A stretch of 64,000 bases of DNA from an uncultured Pseudomonadota bacterium (GCA_903862885.1 CAIOZU010000035.1:62001-126000); one strand, 5' to 3'. Positions 43,482-53,235 are shown, numbered from the stretch's first letter. Made by a program: numbers and translations. The notes: generated by a model from the sequence alone, not told the origin.

Positions 43482-44645
43482 AAGGCGGACGAGCGAACTG
43501 AGCCAGGCTGCGCACATCAGGCCGCAGAATCCAGCCAACCACATCAGCGCGTGGGTTGGCTGACCACTCGCCACCACCTCTAGAATCGTCTGCGCGAGCA
43601 GAGGCGCCGCATAGTAACCGGCCAGCGCCTGCCCAAGAGCAGAACTGCGGCTGGCCGAATCCGACGCCTCTGAGGCGACTGCATACAGATTAGAAATCAC
43701 TAGCCCCATGGCGGCACCAAAGAGTCCATACGCACACAAGGCGATCGGTACATTGGGAGACAAGGCGAAAGCCAATAAACCCAAAGCCAAGACACCAAAG
43801 CCAAAGCCAAACACCAAAGTCGCTGACAGGACAGCACGGACTCGACCAAAAAAGGGCGACACAATGGCGGCTGCCAAGGTGAAAGGCATCAAACACAGTC
43901 CGATCACAGCCGCGCTCTGCACCCCAATGGAGGCCAACTTAAAGGGCGCGTAAATCGGTTGCACGTTAATGGCCGCACCGACACTCATGCCAAGAAGAAT
44001 CAGATCCAGACGCACAGGTAAGCGTGCGCGCCCACCCGATGGTGCCGCCGCCTGCAGACCCTTCGGATAGCCGATCCACGCCAAAACGGCGACCGGGATA
44101 CCCAGCAGGTGAAGCAGAAAACTGGCTCGCCAGTCTAAGTCGCCTAGGACACCGGACAGTGGCAGCAAAAGCATGGCCAGAAAAGTACCAAAACCCACCA
44201 TCAATCCCATCCACCGATTACGTGCCACCTCATCACAGGCCTCGGCAACAATCGTGACCGTGACGGTGCCCACCACAGCGGCACATAGCCCAACGACAAA
44301 ACGACTGGCAACGATGATCATCAGATCATCGACCAGGTAGCCGCATAGACCTGCCAAAGTGAACAAGCAGGCGGCCAACATCAGCAAGCGCTGACGCCCC
44401 AACCAAGTGGCCACCAAGGGCGCAAGCGGCGCCCCCACCACAATACCAATCGATCCCACCGTCATCGTGGCACGACTGAGGCCAGCCGCCATCGCGGTGT
44501 CTGTAAAGTGCGCCTGCAAGAGCGGCAATATCGGTCCCGTACCGGCGACCGCCAAGGTCGTCATGCCGGTAGAAATCAAAAAGAGGGCGACAAAGGCGTT
44601 ACTCAGCCCTTGAGCGGGTTTGGTGTCTGACGAAGTGGCCATCAT
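43461..44645 (-). CDS. MFS transporter, YbfB/CynX or DHA-like
   Basis: Inner-membrane protein of 394 residues with about twelve hydrophobic helices. ATWLGRQRLLMLAACLFTLAGL marks the helix 2-3 loop, and GTGPILPLLQAHFTDTAMAAGL the first helix. The family exports drugs or moves organic ions. AGGAG precedes ATG 44645. It is downstream of cysQ on the same strand, with a hairpin between. Its direction and substrate are unknown. Confidence 0.83.
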   Translation of the reverse strand: MMATSSDTKPAQGLSNAFVALFLISTGMTTLAVAGTGPILPLLQAHFTDTAMAAGLSRATMTVGSIGIVVGAPLAPLVATWLGRQRLLMLAACLFTLAGLCGYLVDDLMIIVASRFVVGLCAAVVGTVTVTIVAEACDEVARNRWMGLMVGFGTFLAMLLLPLSGVLGDLDWRASFLLHLLGIPVAVLAWIGYPKGLQAAAPSGGRARLPVRLDLILLGMSVGAAINVQPIYAPFKLASIGVQSAAVIGLCLMPFTLAAAIVSPFFGRVRAVLSATLVFGFGFGVLALGLLAFALSPNVPIALCAYGLFGAAMGLVISNLYAVASEASDSASRSSALGQALAGYYAAPLLAQTILEVVASGQPTHALMWLAGFCGLMCAAWLSSLVRLRGASAV

Positions 44646-44720
44646 GATCAGCTCCTAATAGCCACACGCGCGGCGTAGCGTCGATGTTGAGCGGTCATGG
44701 CATTCCGCTGGCTTTACCTC

Positions 44721-44749
44721 TGACCCCTCAAGACCATGATTGAGGGTCA
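44721..44749. terminator. Hairpin after cysQ
   Basis: TGACCCCTCAA pairs with TTGAGGGTCA (10 bp, one bulged C; loop of 8 nt). It lies 26 nt beyond the cysQ stop. No T-run follows on the minus strand, so termination efficiency is uncertain. Confidence 0.45.
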
Positions 44750-44774
44750 TCTACACCACTGACGCAACCGTATC

Positions 44775-45596
44775 TCAGCGCAGCATGGATACCCAGTCAC
44801 GTGTCCCATCTGCGTATACCAAGAAGTAGGGATTGAGAATATTTTCTTTGGCGTTGTAGCGAAGCGCGCTACCGTCCGCCTGGACGACCGTACCACCCGC
44901 CGCAGACACCACCGCGTGTGCCGCCGCAGTGTCCCACTCGGAGGTCAATCCAAGTCTTGGGTACACATCGGCTGAGCCTTCCGCGACCATGCAGAGTTTC
45001 AGCGCACTGCCCACCGGTATCAGTTCATAAGGGCCGATCTTATCGAGGAAGGCGTCCAACGAATCCCCGCGATGGGATCGACTACCGACCACACGCACCG
45101 GTGTCGACGTGGTGGATTGGGCATGAATTGCAGTCACACCCTGACTATCTTGGCGGTGGGCACCCTGCCCAACCACGCCCCAGTACATCGTATCGCGAGC
45201 CGGCACATAGACAACGCCCAGCACCGCTTCCTGATTGTCGATCAGCGCAATATTGACTGTGAATTCGCCGTTGCGTGACAGAAACTCCTTGGTACCATCC
45301 AAAGGATCCACCAGCCAGTAACGGCTCCACTGACGCCTGGTCTCATAGGGAATCTCGACTGATTCTTCTGATAACACCGGTAGCGCTGGTGACAAGGCTT
45401 CAAGTCCCGCAACAATCGCCCGATGCGCGCGTAGATCCGCTTGAGTCAATGGCGAGTCATCTGACTTTGTGGTTTCACCAAAATCCCCCGACCCATAGAC
45501 ATCCATGATCTCCGCACCCGCGCGACGAGCAATCGCCACGGCGGCGGTTGCCAGCCGACTTAGCTCAGCCAACGCATCTGCTGTCACAGAACTCAC
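44775..45596 (-). CDS. cysQ: 3'(2'),5'-Bisphosphate nucleotidase CysQ
   Basis: Protein of 273 residues of the inositol-monophosphatase fold. LPVLSEES and [13 protein letters not shown] are the metal-binding motifs, with [12 protein letters not shown]-type sequence ([12 protein letters not shown]) near the C-terminus. It dephosphorylates PAP, the by-product of sulfotransferases and PAPS reductase, which otherwise inhibits them. It starts at GTG, overlapping the cysNC stop by 4 nt. The combined gene order cysD-cysNC-cysQ makes and recycles the sulfotransferase cofactor. Confidence 0.92.
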   Translation of the reverse strand: MSSVTADALAELSRLATAAVAIARRAGAEIMDVYGSGDFGETTKSDDSPLTQADLRAHRAIVAGLEALSPALPVLSEESVEIPYETRRQWSRYWLVDPLDGTKEFLSRNGEFTVNIALIDNQEAVLGVVYVPARDTMYWGVVGQGAHRQDSQGVTAIHAQSTTSTPVRVVGSRSHRGDSLDAFLDKIGPYELIPVGSALKLCMVAEGSADVYPRLGLTSEWDTAAAHAVVSAAGGTVVQADGSALRYNAKENILNPYFLVYADGTRDWVSMLR

Positions 45597-47500
45597 AGCC
45601 GGCCTAAGTAACCGCCATCACGCAGATAACTGATGATGCGATCAGCCGCCGCATCCGGTGCGGTCAGCGCGGTGTCGATGCGAATCTCTGCTGACTCAGG
45701 CGCCTCATAGGCCGAGTCAATACCGGTGAAGTTCTTAAGCTCTCCGCTGCGGGCTTTCTTATACAGGCCCTTCACATCACGCTTTTCGGCTTCCGCTAAG
45801 GTGGTGTCAATAAACACCTCAATGAACTCGCCCTCCTCCACCAGGGCGCGCGCCGCGCGCCGCTCTGCCCGGAAGGGGGAAATAAAAGACACCAGCACGA
45901 TCATGCCGGCATCGATCATGAGCTTAGACACTTCCGCCACACGACGAATGTTCTCCACCCGATCTTGCTCTGTGAAACCCAAATCTTTATTAAGACCATG
46001 ACGCACATTGTCGCCATCGAGCAGGTAGGTGTGACGCCCTAAGGCTGCCAGCTTTCGCTCCACCACATTAGCAATGGTGCTCTTACCCGCGCCGGATAAT
46101 CCTGTGAGCCACAGAATGACGGGCTTTTGCCCCTTTAAGATGCCACGAGCGGTCTTATTGATATCGAGCGCTTGCCAGTGGATGTTCTGCGACCGACGCA
46201 ACTCAAACTCGAGCAAACCGGCACCAACCGTATTATTGGTCAGTCGGTCGATCAAAATAAATCCGCCCAAGTCGCGGTTTTTAGCATAGGGCTCAAAGGT
46301 GATGGGCTGATCTAGCGCCAACTCACACACACCGATGTCATTCAGCTCCAACCGTTCCGCGGCCAATTGCTCTAAGGTGTTGACGTTCACCTTATGCTTG
46401 ATGGGCATCACCGTCGCAGTCACGGTGCGCGCGCCAATTTTCATCAAGTACGAGCGGCCTTGCAGCAACGCATCATCGTGCATCCATACAATCGTCGCCT
46501 GGAACTGATCGGCCACCACCGGTGGATCATCCACGGCCGCAATCACATCGCCACGACTCACATCCACCTCATCGGTGAGTGTTAGCGTCACCGATTGACC
46601 GGCCACCGCGACCGGCAGATCGCCGTCAGCCGTCACAATGCGCGCCACCTGACTGGTACGTCCCGAGGGCAATACCCGAATCTTATCGCCCGGTCTCACC
46701 GTGCCACTGACAATCTGACCTGCAAAACCACGGAAGTCGAGATTTGGACGGTTCACCCACTGCACGACGTACCGGAAAGGCGAATTAGCGCCTAGGTCCG
46801 TCACATCGACGCTCTCTAAGTGCTCCATCAGCACAGGGCCTTTGTACCAAGGCATGTTGGGTCCATGCTCAATGATGTTATCGCCGTACGCTGCTGACAT
46901 CGGGATCGCCGTGATCTCATCAAAGCCGATCTGCGCCGCGAACGCTTTATAGTCCGCGAGAATCGTATTAAAGACCTCTTGCGAGTAACCGACCAGATCG
47001 ATCTTATTGATCGCGAGCACCACTCGGCGGATACCGAGCAGCGACACCAAGTAACTGTGCCGGCGTGTTTGCGTGAGCAAGCCTTTACGGGCATCGATCA
47101 ACACCACGGCCAGATCAGCCGTCGAGGCACCGGTCACCATGTTGCGGGTGTACTGCTCGTGACCCGGTGTATCTGCAACGATGAATTTACGCCGCTCAGT
47201 CGAGAAAAAGCGATAGGCCACATCAATGGTGATGCCTTGTTCACGCTCGGCGGCCAAACCATCGACCAACAGCGCAAAATCGATCTCAGCACCGCGCGTG
47301 CCGTCTTTCTTTGAATCCGCCTCAAGCGCGATCATTTGGTCTTCGAAAATCATCTTAGATTCGTACAGTAATCGCCCAATCAGGGTCGACTTACCATCAT
47401 CCACTGAACCGCAAGTAATAAACCGCAGCAAACTCTTATGCTGATGCACCTTTAGGTACGCTTCAATATCTGAGCCAATCAGGTCACTCTGGTGAGCCAT
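45593..47500 (-). CDS. cysNC: Bifunctional ATP sulfurylase large subunit/APS kinase CysNC
   Basis: Fusion of 635 residues. The N-terminal GTPase (CysN) has GSVDDGKST near residue 32, [12 protein letters not shown] and NKIDLV, followed by EF-Tu-like domains 2 and 3. The C-terminal APS kinase begins near residue 450 with GLSGAGKST and DGDNVRHGL. CysN with CysD makes APS from sulfate and ATP; the kinase half makes PAPS. The ATG shares one base with the cysD stop (TGATG). PAPS is the donor for the three sulfotransferases in the window. Confidence 0.94.
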   Translation of the reverse strand: MAHQSDLIGSDIEAYLKVHQHKSLLRFITCGSVDDGKSTLIGRLLYESKMIFEDQMIALEADSKKDGTRGAEIDFALLVDGLAAEREQGITIDVAYRFFSTERRKFIVADTPGHEQYTRNMVTGASTADLAVVLIDARKGLLTQTRRHSYLVSLLGIRRVVLAINKIDLVGYSQEVFNTILADYKAFAAQIGFDEITAIPMSAAYGDNIIEHGPNMPWYKGPVLMEHLESVDVTDLGANSPFRYVVQWVNRPNLDFRGFAGQIVSGTVRPGDKIRVLPSGRTSQVARIVTADGDLPVAVAGQSVTLTLTDEVDVSRGDVIAAVDDPPVVADQFQATIVWMHDDALLQGRSYLMKIGARTVTATVMPIKHKVNVNTLEQLAAERLELNDIGVCELALDQPITFEPYAKNRDLGGFILIDRLTNNTVGAGLLEFELRRSQNIHWQALDINKTARGILKGQKPVILWLTGLSGAGKSTIANVVERKLAALGRHTYLLDGDNVRHGLNKDLGFTEQDRVENIRRVAEVSKLMIDAGMIVLVSFISPFRAERRAARALVEEGEFIEVFIDTTLAEAEKRDVKGLYKKARSGELKNFTGIDSAYEAPESAEIRIDTALTAPDAAADRIISYLRDGGYLGRL

Positions 47501-48438
47501 CAGAAGTACCCCTCTTGCTTCTTCTTTTCCATCGACGCGGCCGAGTCATGATCAATCACTCGCCCCTGACGCTCTGAGGTTTTGGTCAGCAGCATTTCCT
47601 GAATAATGGCCGGCAGCGTGTCCGCTTCGCTCTCCACCGCCCCCGTCAATGGGTAGCACCCGAGCGTACGGAATCGCACCATCTTCATCTGTGGCACTTC
47701 GCCTGGCTTCAGTGGCATACGATCATCATCCACCATGATCAGCGAACCATCGCGTTCGACCACGGGCCGTTTGGCCGAGAAATACAGCGGTACGATCGGT
47801 ATGCTTTCAAGATGAATGTACTGCCACACATCTAACTCAGTCCAGTTAGAGATCGGGAATACGCGGATCGACTCACCTTTATGCTTGCGGGTGTTGTACA
47901 AGCTCCAGAGCTCGGGACGCTGATTCTTTGGATCCCACCGGTGCTGAGCTGAGCGGAATGAGAAGATGCGTTCCTTGGCCCGGCTTTTCTCCTCATCACG
48001 CCGCGCGCCACCAAAGGCCGCATCGAAGCCATACTTGTCGAGCGCTTGCTTCAAACCCTGCGTCTTCATCACATCCGTATGGACCTGTGAGCCATGCGTG
48101 AAGGGACCAATACCCTGATCAACCCCTTCCTGGTTAATATGGATCAGTAGATCCATCCCCAGCTTCTTGGCCATCGCATCGCGGAACTCATACATCGCCC
48201 GGAACTTCCAAGTGGTGTCCACGTGCAACAGAGGAAACGGTGGTGGCGCCGGATAAAACGCCTTCATAGCCAGATGCAACATCACGGCGCTGTCTTTGCC
48301 GATTGAGTACAGCATCACTGGCTTTTCGCACTCAGCGACCACTTCGCGAAGAATCTGAATGCTCTCTGCTTCGAGCCGTTGCAAATGAGTGAGCATACTG
48401 CCGGGTGCTTCAGTTGCCGCCGCTGGTCTCAACTTCAT
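47500..48438 (-). CDS. cysD: Sulfate adenylyltransferase small subunit CysD
   Basis: Protein of 312 residues of the PP-loop family. Key segments are [21 protein letters not shown] (PP-loop), [27 protein letters not shown] and [15 protein letters not shown]. It forms APS with CysN. The open frame continues to a TTG at 48462, but ATG 48438 has GGGGA 4 nt upstream and gives the normal length. First gene of the cysD-cysNC-cysQ operon. No cysH, cysI or cysG is adjacent, unlike many assimilatory clusters. Confidence 0.93.
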   Translation of the reverse strand: MKLRPAAATEAPGSMLTHLQRLEAESIQILREVVAECEKPVMLYSIGKDSAVMLHLAMKAFYPAPPPFPLLHVDTTWKFRAMYEFRDAMAKKLGMDLLIHINQEGVDQGIGPFTHGSQVHTDVMKTQGLKQALDKYGFDAAFGGARRDEEKSRAKERIFSFRSAQHRWDPKNQRPELWSLYNTRKHKGESIRVFPISNWTELDVWQYIHLESIPIVPLYFSAKRPVVERDGSLIMVDDDRMPLKPGEVPQMKMVRFRTLGCYPLTGAVESEADTLPAIIQEMLLTKTSERQGRVIDHDSAASMEKKKQEGYF

Positions 48439-49048
48439 AGTGTCCCCGTGTCCTTGATTCAAGTCTTCGCTCGTCGCGACGATGCGCTAGCCGATCAATT
48501 TTAACGCTACCCTATGTAACATACTAGCGAACTATTTTTATACTCGTTTTTTCGTTTTTGGGCCTGCTGTTATCGCAAGCGGCCCAGCGGCCAGACACGC
48601 GGTGGTGGCGCGGGTCGCAGGCGTAGGCAGCACCGCCCGTAGCAGTAAACGACGGCCGGTGCGCCGCCCCCAACCCGATCTAGAGACACCACCTAGGCCG
48701 CCACCGACCCCCATGCCGCCGCCCCCGATCGGCCGAGCGCCCAAATGACCAATCAAGAGCGGGAAAGAACAGACAATCCACCGCAAAAGTCGCACCGGAC
48801 GGGCGTCTGGCCAATCGCCCCTGTGCAAGCAGCCGCGACACAGGCCGCACCCACCACTGACGGCGTACGCGAATTGGAAGACTGGGTAGCCGACAACCTT
48901 TATCTGTCGTACAGTCGGGCTGCGAGGCTGCGAAAGCACCCTTGGCGCGATCGCCAATCAATCGGCTAAGCGCTGAGAAACCAGACCGCGGCCCACGACC
49001 CTGTGTAGCGTTGCCCCAACCCGTATACCCCACGAGAGTGAGCACACC
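48439..49048. other. 610-nt gap without a convincing gene
   Basis: The region between the divergent cysD and KSI-like genes. The right half has open frames on both strands, but their translations are low-complexity (Gly/Arg- or Pro-rich), have no ribosome sites and match no family I know. The left end (about 48490-48560) is AT-rich and should hold the cysD promoter on the minus strand; TATAAA- and TAAAAT-like hexamers occur there without a clear -35. Confidence 0.4.
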
Positions 49049-49471
49049 ATGACCATCCCCAACACCGCGCGTGAGATGGCGTTAAAATCACGCGAATACG
49101 TACACAACCACAATAAAGAGCAATGGCTCGCGATGTTCGCAGACGATGCCATCATTCAAGACCCCATTGGCCCCTCCTACCTCGACCCAACCGGCAAAGG
49201 GTTTAGTACGCCACAAGAGCGCGAGGCGTTCTGGGACAATAATATTGCGCATTCCAATATTAAGATCACTGTCCGAGAGTCCTATAGCGTGGGCAATGAG
49301 TGCGCGAACCTATTGCATTTAGTCATTGAATACACCTACGAAAGCCAGCGCTTCCGGCAGACCATTGACGGCGTTTTTACCTATGAGCTCAATGATCACG
49401 GGAAGCTACAACGACTGCGCGGCTACTGGTCGGATTCTGAGAATGCACGCCGCGAAACCATTCCAGGGTAG
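49049..49471 (+). CDS. Ketosteroid isomerase-like NTF2-fold protein
   Basis: Protein of 140 residues. Tyr17 in REYVHNHN, Asp38 in IIQDPIG and an Asp in RQTIDGVFTYEL correspond to the Tyr/Asp/Asp set of ketosteroid isomerases, with a 3-residue deletion between the first two. The ending LQRLRGYW fits the fold. GAGTGAG precedes the ATG. It heads a plus-strand run with an SDR (43 nt gap) and an LLM oxidoreductase. Isomerisation or dehydration of a ring ketone is plausible. Confidence 0.8.
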   Translation: MTIPNTAREMALKSREYVHNHNKEQWLAMFADDAIIQDPIGPSYLDPTGKGFSTPQEREAFWDNNIAHSNIKITVRESYSVGNECANLLHLVIEYTYESQRFRQTIDGVFTYELNDHGKLQRLRGYWSDSENARRETIPG

Positions 49472-49513
49472 ACATTCGGCCGCACCGGTCTCACGATTGT
49501 TAAGGAGTTTTTA

Positions 49514-50269
49514 GTGCTACTCACTGGAAAGTCAGCCGTAGTAACCGGTGGCGCGTCGGGTATCGGCGAGGCCTGTGCGCGGCTTTTTACCGCTGAAGGT
49601 GCATCCGTCTTAATTGCGGACGTAGACCAACGGGCGGGTCAAGCACTCGCAGACGAACTCGCCACTGCCGGCCACCGCTGCCACTACATTTATGCCGACG
49701 TCACCAATGAGACCTCGGTGGAGACTATGATCGCGAAAGCGATGCAACTGTATTCACGGCTTGACTGCGCTGTAAACAACGCAGGCATTGGCGGTGCTGC
49801 CGACAGCATAGAGAAGCTATCGTTAACAGACTGGCAGCGCGTAATCGATGTGAATCTAACCAGTGTATTTCTGTGTCTGAAGCACGAACTCAAGGTCATG
49901 CTTCCCAATCAATCAGGCTCTATTGTCAATGTGTCATCTGGAGCAGGACTGATTGCCGTCCCCAACATGGCCGCTTACGCGTCCAGCAAACATGGGGTAT
50001 TAGGCCTTACCAAAACAGCTGCGACTGAAAATCTCAGAACGGGCATTCGAATTAACGCCATCTTACCGGGAAGCACCCGCACGCCCATGGTACAAGCGAG
50101 TATGGATATGGATGAAACGATTAGAAAAATGATCTTGGACAGTGCACGCTGCGGACGCTTAGCGGAACCCATGGAAATCGCACAGAATATTGCTTGGCTG
50201 TGTAGCGATCGCGCCTCTTATGTCAGCGGAGAAAGCATTTGCGTGGACTACGCAACCGTTTGTCGTTAA
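49514..50269 (+). CDS. SDR family oxidoreductase
   Basis: Classical SDR of 251 residues. TGGASGIG cofactor loop, NNAGIGG, Ser in NVSSGAGL, Tyr-x3-Lys in AAYASSKHGV, and the usual PGSTRTPM segment. It begins at GTG after AAGGAG. It lies between the KSI-like gene and an LLM oxidoreductase on the same strand, and a terminator-like hairpin with six T follows its stop. A hydroxysteroid dehydrogenase role is inferred. Confidence 0.87.
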   Translation: MLLTGKSAVVTGGASGIGEACARLFTAEGASVLIADVDQRAGQALADELATAGHRCHYIYADVTNETSVETMIAKAMQLYSRLDCAVNNAGIGGAADSIEKLSLTDWQRVIDVNLTSVFLCLKHELKVMLPNQSGSIVNVSSGAGLIAVPNMAAYASSKHGVLGLTKTAATENLRTGIRINAILPGSTRTPMVQASMDMDETIRKMILDSARCGRLAEPMEIAQNIAWLCSDRASYVSGESICVDYATVCR

Positions 50270-50280
50270 CGGCGTTTTTT
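50256..50280 (+). terminator. Possible weak terminator after the SDR gene
   Basis: CCGTT-N7-AACGG covers the SDR stop codon and is followed by CGTTTTTT. The stem is 5 bp only. Confidence 0.4.
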
Positions 50281-50351
50281 AACTGCGCCACTTTATACAC
50301 CGCGCCCATCTGAAAATAGCGCCGCTAATTCGGATGCAGTAGGAGCTGCTT

Positions 50352-51251
50352 ATGAAATTTTGGCTATCATTGGTATCAGTTCGTGAGTCAGAGCAATTGC
50401 CTGAGCTCGCTCGCTATGCAGAAAAGCTCGGGTTCCACGGACTCATGATTGGCGACCATATCGCATGGCCCAAACACATCAGCACACCCTACCCCTACTC
50501 GCCTGATGGGAAAATTTTCGTTCCACCGGATACCCCGTGGCCGGATCCTTGGGTGTTATTTGCCCATCTAGGCGCGATCACTGAGAAACTTCACTTCGCA
50601 TCCAACATTTATTTGGCGGCGCTACGCGATCCTTTCACTGTCGCCAAGAGTGTCGCGACGGCCGCTCTTCTCACTAATAACCGCATCATCTGCGGCGTCT
50701 CCGCTGGTTGGCTCAAGGAGGAGTTTGAACTGGCTGGCATTGACTTCGAATCGCGAGGACGACGTCTTGACGAGATGCTCACCGTCATACGTCAGTTGTG
50801 GACGGGTGAGTTTGTGAGCCATCAGAGTGAGTTTTTTCAGTTTGAAGGCAACTGCTGCCCACCTCCACCAAAGGCGGTGGAAATTTGGTGTGGCGGCGGC
50901 GCGCCACCGGCTATGCGTCGCGCGGCGCGCAACGATGGCTGGCTACCTCTTCCGATGAGCGTTCAAGCGGCTAAGGCTGCGGTCGAACAATTACGGACCA
51001 TGCGTAAACAAGCCGGACTTGATCCCGCGACGCTTCGCGTTGGTTTGCCACTTGCAGAGCCCGTCACTCAGAGCGGAGTGGATGCGATCCGTGAAATGGG
51101 TCTCGATGACCTTGTCGTGATTGCGCCCTGGCTTCCATCACCGTGGGATGTCACATCATGGCTCGACCCGGGCGACGACATGTCTCGACTCGATGTGAAG
51201 AAAAAAAGCTTACTACGCTACGCGGAGACGGTCATACATACACTACGCTAA
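50352..51251 (+). CDS. LLM-family flavin/F420-dependent oxidoreductase
   Basis: Luciferase-like barrel of 299 residues, paralogous to the gene at 20970. Shared features are the MKFW start, LGFHGLMIGDH, YPYSPDGK, LLTNNRIICGVSAGWLKEEFELAGIDF, RGRRLDEML and the C-terminal DVKKK stretch. GTAGGAGCTGCTT carries the ribosome site. The probable cofactor is F420, given cofC in the same window; FMN is the alternative. It is followed by an SRPBCC gene. Confidence 0.86.
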   Translation: MKFWLSLVSVRESEQLPELARYAEKLGFHGLMIGDHIAWPKHISTPYPYSPDGKIFVPPDTPWPDPWVLFAHLGAITEKLHFASNIYLAALRDPFTVAKSVATAALLTNNRIICGVSAGWLKEEFELAGIDFESRGRRLDEMLTVIRQLWTGEFVSHQSEFFQFEGNCCPPPPKAVEIWCGGGAPPAMRRAARNDGWLPLPMSVQAAKAAVEQLRTMRKQAGLDPATLRVGLPLAEPVTQSGVDAIREMGLDDLVVIAPWLPSPWDVTSWLDPGDDMSRLDVKKKSLLRYAETVIHTLR

Positions 51252-51317
51252 GGCATACCCTGCGTTGGGGTAACACGCTGGGAATTCGTTTATTTGCTAC
51301 TAATGGAGAAATTTTTC

Positions 51318-51857
51318 ATGCACATGCAAGAATGGATGCGTCACGCAAAAACACTGAAACAGGACCCAAAGGAAGGATTCGATCCAGGGGCCGTCACGGT
51401 ATCTGATCTCATCGATATTGCTGCGCCGGCGCGTATCGTCTGGGGCATTTTGACTGACATGCCGCGTTACAGCGAATGGAACCCGTTTTGCATTCGTGCG
51501 GTCTCCACACTCGCGATGGGGGCCCCGGTTGAGATGACCCTAGTTAACTATCTTGCACCCGGTACGCTCATGCCCAATGTCGAGTACGTGTGCGCGTTTG
51601 AACCGGAGCGACTGATCTCATGGGAATTGAAGTACAACCCCGCCTTTCCCTATCCGGCGCGACGTGACCAAATGATTGAGCCTACCGGCCCAAACAGCTG
51701 CAGCTATCTCTCCACCGACGCATTCCTAGGCGAGCATGGCGTGCATGTGTTTTTGTTCGCGGGTCCTTGGGTCAAGCGGGCATTTGATGACACGGCCCGC
51801 GCCCTCAAGGCACGCGCAGAGGCCATGTTTGCCGCCGAGCGCGCCGCCCAGTCCTAA
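51318..51857 (+). CDS. SRPBCC (START/Bet v1-like) domain protein
   Basis: Protein of 179 residues with the helix-grip fold. IDIAAPARIVWGILTDMPRYSEWNPFCIRAV is the family opening, and a long C-terminal helix (KRAFDDTARALKARAEAMFAAERA) closes the pocket. Such proteins bind hydrophobic ligands or act as cyclases and hydrolases. TGGAGAA lies 9 nt before ATG 51318; a TTG start at 51294 lacks a site. It follows the LLM gene, and a long hairpin separates it from the next SnoaL gene. A steroid-binding role is conceivable. Confidence 0.82.
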   Translation: MHMQEWMRHAKTLKQDPKEGFDPGAVTVSDLIDIAAPARIVWGILTDMPRYSEWNPFCIRAVSTLAMGAPVEMTLVNYLAPGTLMPNVEYVCAFEPERLISWELKYNPAFPYPARRDQMIEPTGPNSCSYLSTDAFLGEHGVHVFLFAGPWVKRAFDDTARALKARAEAMFAAERAAQS

Positions 51858-51888
51858 GAGACTGGGGACCCTCAGATCGAGCACACAC

Positions 51889-51931
51889 AGGTCAGTCGGC
51901 GTGACGCCCTAGGGGCATCGTCGGCTGACCT
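51889..51931. promoter_or_regulatory. Long imperfect hairpin between SRPBCC and SnoaL genes
   Basis: AGGTCAG pairs with CTGACCT. Inside, TCGGCG pairs with CGTCGG (two G-T wobbles), and GCCC pairs with GGGC around loop TAG, giving 17 pairs with one internal loop. It ends about 21 nt before the next ATG and close to its GGGAG ribosome site. There is no T-run. It may be a leader element or an attenuating structure. Confidence 0.5.
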
Positions 51932-51952
51932 TGAACCTGCCAAGGGAGCACT

Positions 51953-52426
51953 ATGAGCTTAAGACTAGAGGACATAGAGCGGATTAAGCAGCTTCAGTAC
52001 CGCTACTACCGTTCAGCCGATACGGGCGATCTCGTCGAGGTGGCCCGCTGTTTTACGACGAAGGCGAGTGTCGCTTGGATAGGTGGCTCGTATCGTGTGG
52101 AACTGACCGGCCGAGAGGCGATCGTCGGCGCGCTACGCGCCATGCTGCATGCTGAGCTCGCCATCATCCACACCGCCCATCATCCAGAAATCACCGTGCA
52201 TTCAGCCGAGGCCGCTGAGGGTATCTGGTATCAAACGGATTGGACCTTGCATCTTAAAAACAAAACCGTTACCCAAGGGGCTTGTCTGGCGCGCATGACG
52301 TACCAGAGGGAAGAGGGTGTTTGGCGGATCGCTCACTACGGCTATACCCGCATCTATGAGCAGGTGGAGCCACTTGATCAGCTCCCTCAGATCACCGCCC
52401 ACGCACTCGGCACCCCGCACGCGTAA
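51953..52426 (+). CDS. SnoaL/NTF2-like protein
   Basis: Protein of 157 residues. It opens with LEDIERIKQLQYRYYRSADTGDLVEVARCF, characteristic of the SnoaL_4 group, and has a C-terminal VWRIAHYGYTRIYE. AAGGGAGCACT gives a good ribosome site. A long hairpin lies just upstream. It converges on an SDR gene 14 nt away. Cyclase, dehydratase or isomerase activity is typical of the fold; the substrate is unknown. Confidence 0.8.
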   Translation: MSLRLEDIERIKQLQYRYYRSADTGDLVEVARCFTTKASVAWIGGSYRVELTGREAIVGALRAMLHAELAIIHTAHHPEITVHSAEAAEGIWYQTDWTLHLKNKTVTQGACLARMTYQREEGVWRIAHYGYTRIYEQVEPLDQLPQITAHALGTPHA

Positions 52427-52440
52427 GCGCCGTTCGCCAC

Positions 52441-53235
52441 CTACACCGGGGTCTGACTGCCCAGCTCGTTAAGGTACAAAAATACGGGGCGCTCGCCGCC
52501 CCCATGGACTGCCAACTGCGCACCGCTCACATAGGCGGACACGGGGGATGCCAGATAAAGGCAGGCATCGGCAATATCTTGCGGGTCGGCCATGCGCTTT
52601 AAGGGCAGCATCGCACTGATGCGCGCCACCCCCGCTGCCCCGCCGTAATGCTCGGCTGCCCCTTCGGTATAGACTAAGCCCACCACCACGGCATTCACAC
52701 GCACTTTTGGGCCCCACTCCATGGCGAGGCTTGTGGTGGCATGCAAAAGACCCGCTTTCGCCGCCCCATAGACGGCCGCGGTGGGTGCCGGTCGGATCCC
52801 CGCCACACTCGCAATGTTAACGATACTGCCGCCGCGAGGATTGGCCTGCATCAGCCGATTAGCACCCTGAGCACACAGCAACGGGGCCAGTAGGTTCAGA
52901 TCCAGCACCCGCTCGATTAAGCGCGCGGAGGTTACCTCTAAGGCCGCTGACGGGCCGCCCCCTGCGTTGTTAATGAGCACATCGAGCGTGCCATAGTCCT
53001 TTGCTATGACCTCAAACAGCCCGTTCACCGCCTCCGCGTCGCGCACATCGCAGGCCATGAAGCGCGCGCGATGACCCTGGTGCTCAGGCAGCTCTGTGGG
53101 TTGGCTTCGGCCGCAGACAATGACCTCACAATCGGCGGCCAAAAAAGAACGGGCGATGGCGAGGCCAATACCTCGGGTACCCCCAGTGACCAGAACGACG
53201 GCTTTGGGGTGCTGTGGGATCTGTGCTGAAATCAT
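52441..53235 (-). CDS. SDR family oxidoreductase
   Basis: Classical SDR of 264 residues: TGGTRGIG, NNAGGGPS, Ser in NIASVAGI, Tyr-x3-Lys in AAVYGAAKAG. It starts at MISAQIP (53235) or at an ATG at 53256; neither has a clear ribosome site, so the start is uncertain by 7 codons. It is divergent from the acyl-CoA ligase gene, and the short gap must hold both promoters. A hydroxyacyl-CoA or hydroxysteroid substrate is likely by context. Confidence 0.84.
   Translation of the reverse strand: MISAQIPQHPKAVVLVTGGTRGIGLAIARSFLAADCEVIVCGRSQPTELPEHQGHRARFMACDVRDAEAVNGLFEVIAKDYGTLDVLINNAGGGPSAALEVTSARLIERVLDLNLLAPLLCAQGANRLMQANPRGGSIVNIASVAGIRPAPTAAVYGAAKAGLLHATTSLAMEWGPKVRVNAVVVGLVYTEGAAEHYGGAAGVARISAMLPLKRMADPQDIADACLYLASPVSAYVSGAQLAVHGGGERPVFLYLNELGSQTPV

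Noticed and set aside
48538-48957. Gly/Arg-rich reading frame upstream of cysD
   Set aside because: It is low-complexity, has no ribosome site, matches no known family, and covers the expected promoter region.
48745-48969. Small plus-strand protein of 74 residues
   Set aside because: No ribosome site and no recognisable fold; it lies opposite another spurious frame.
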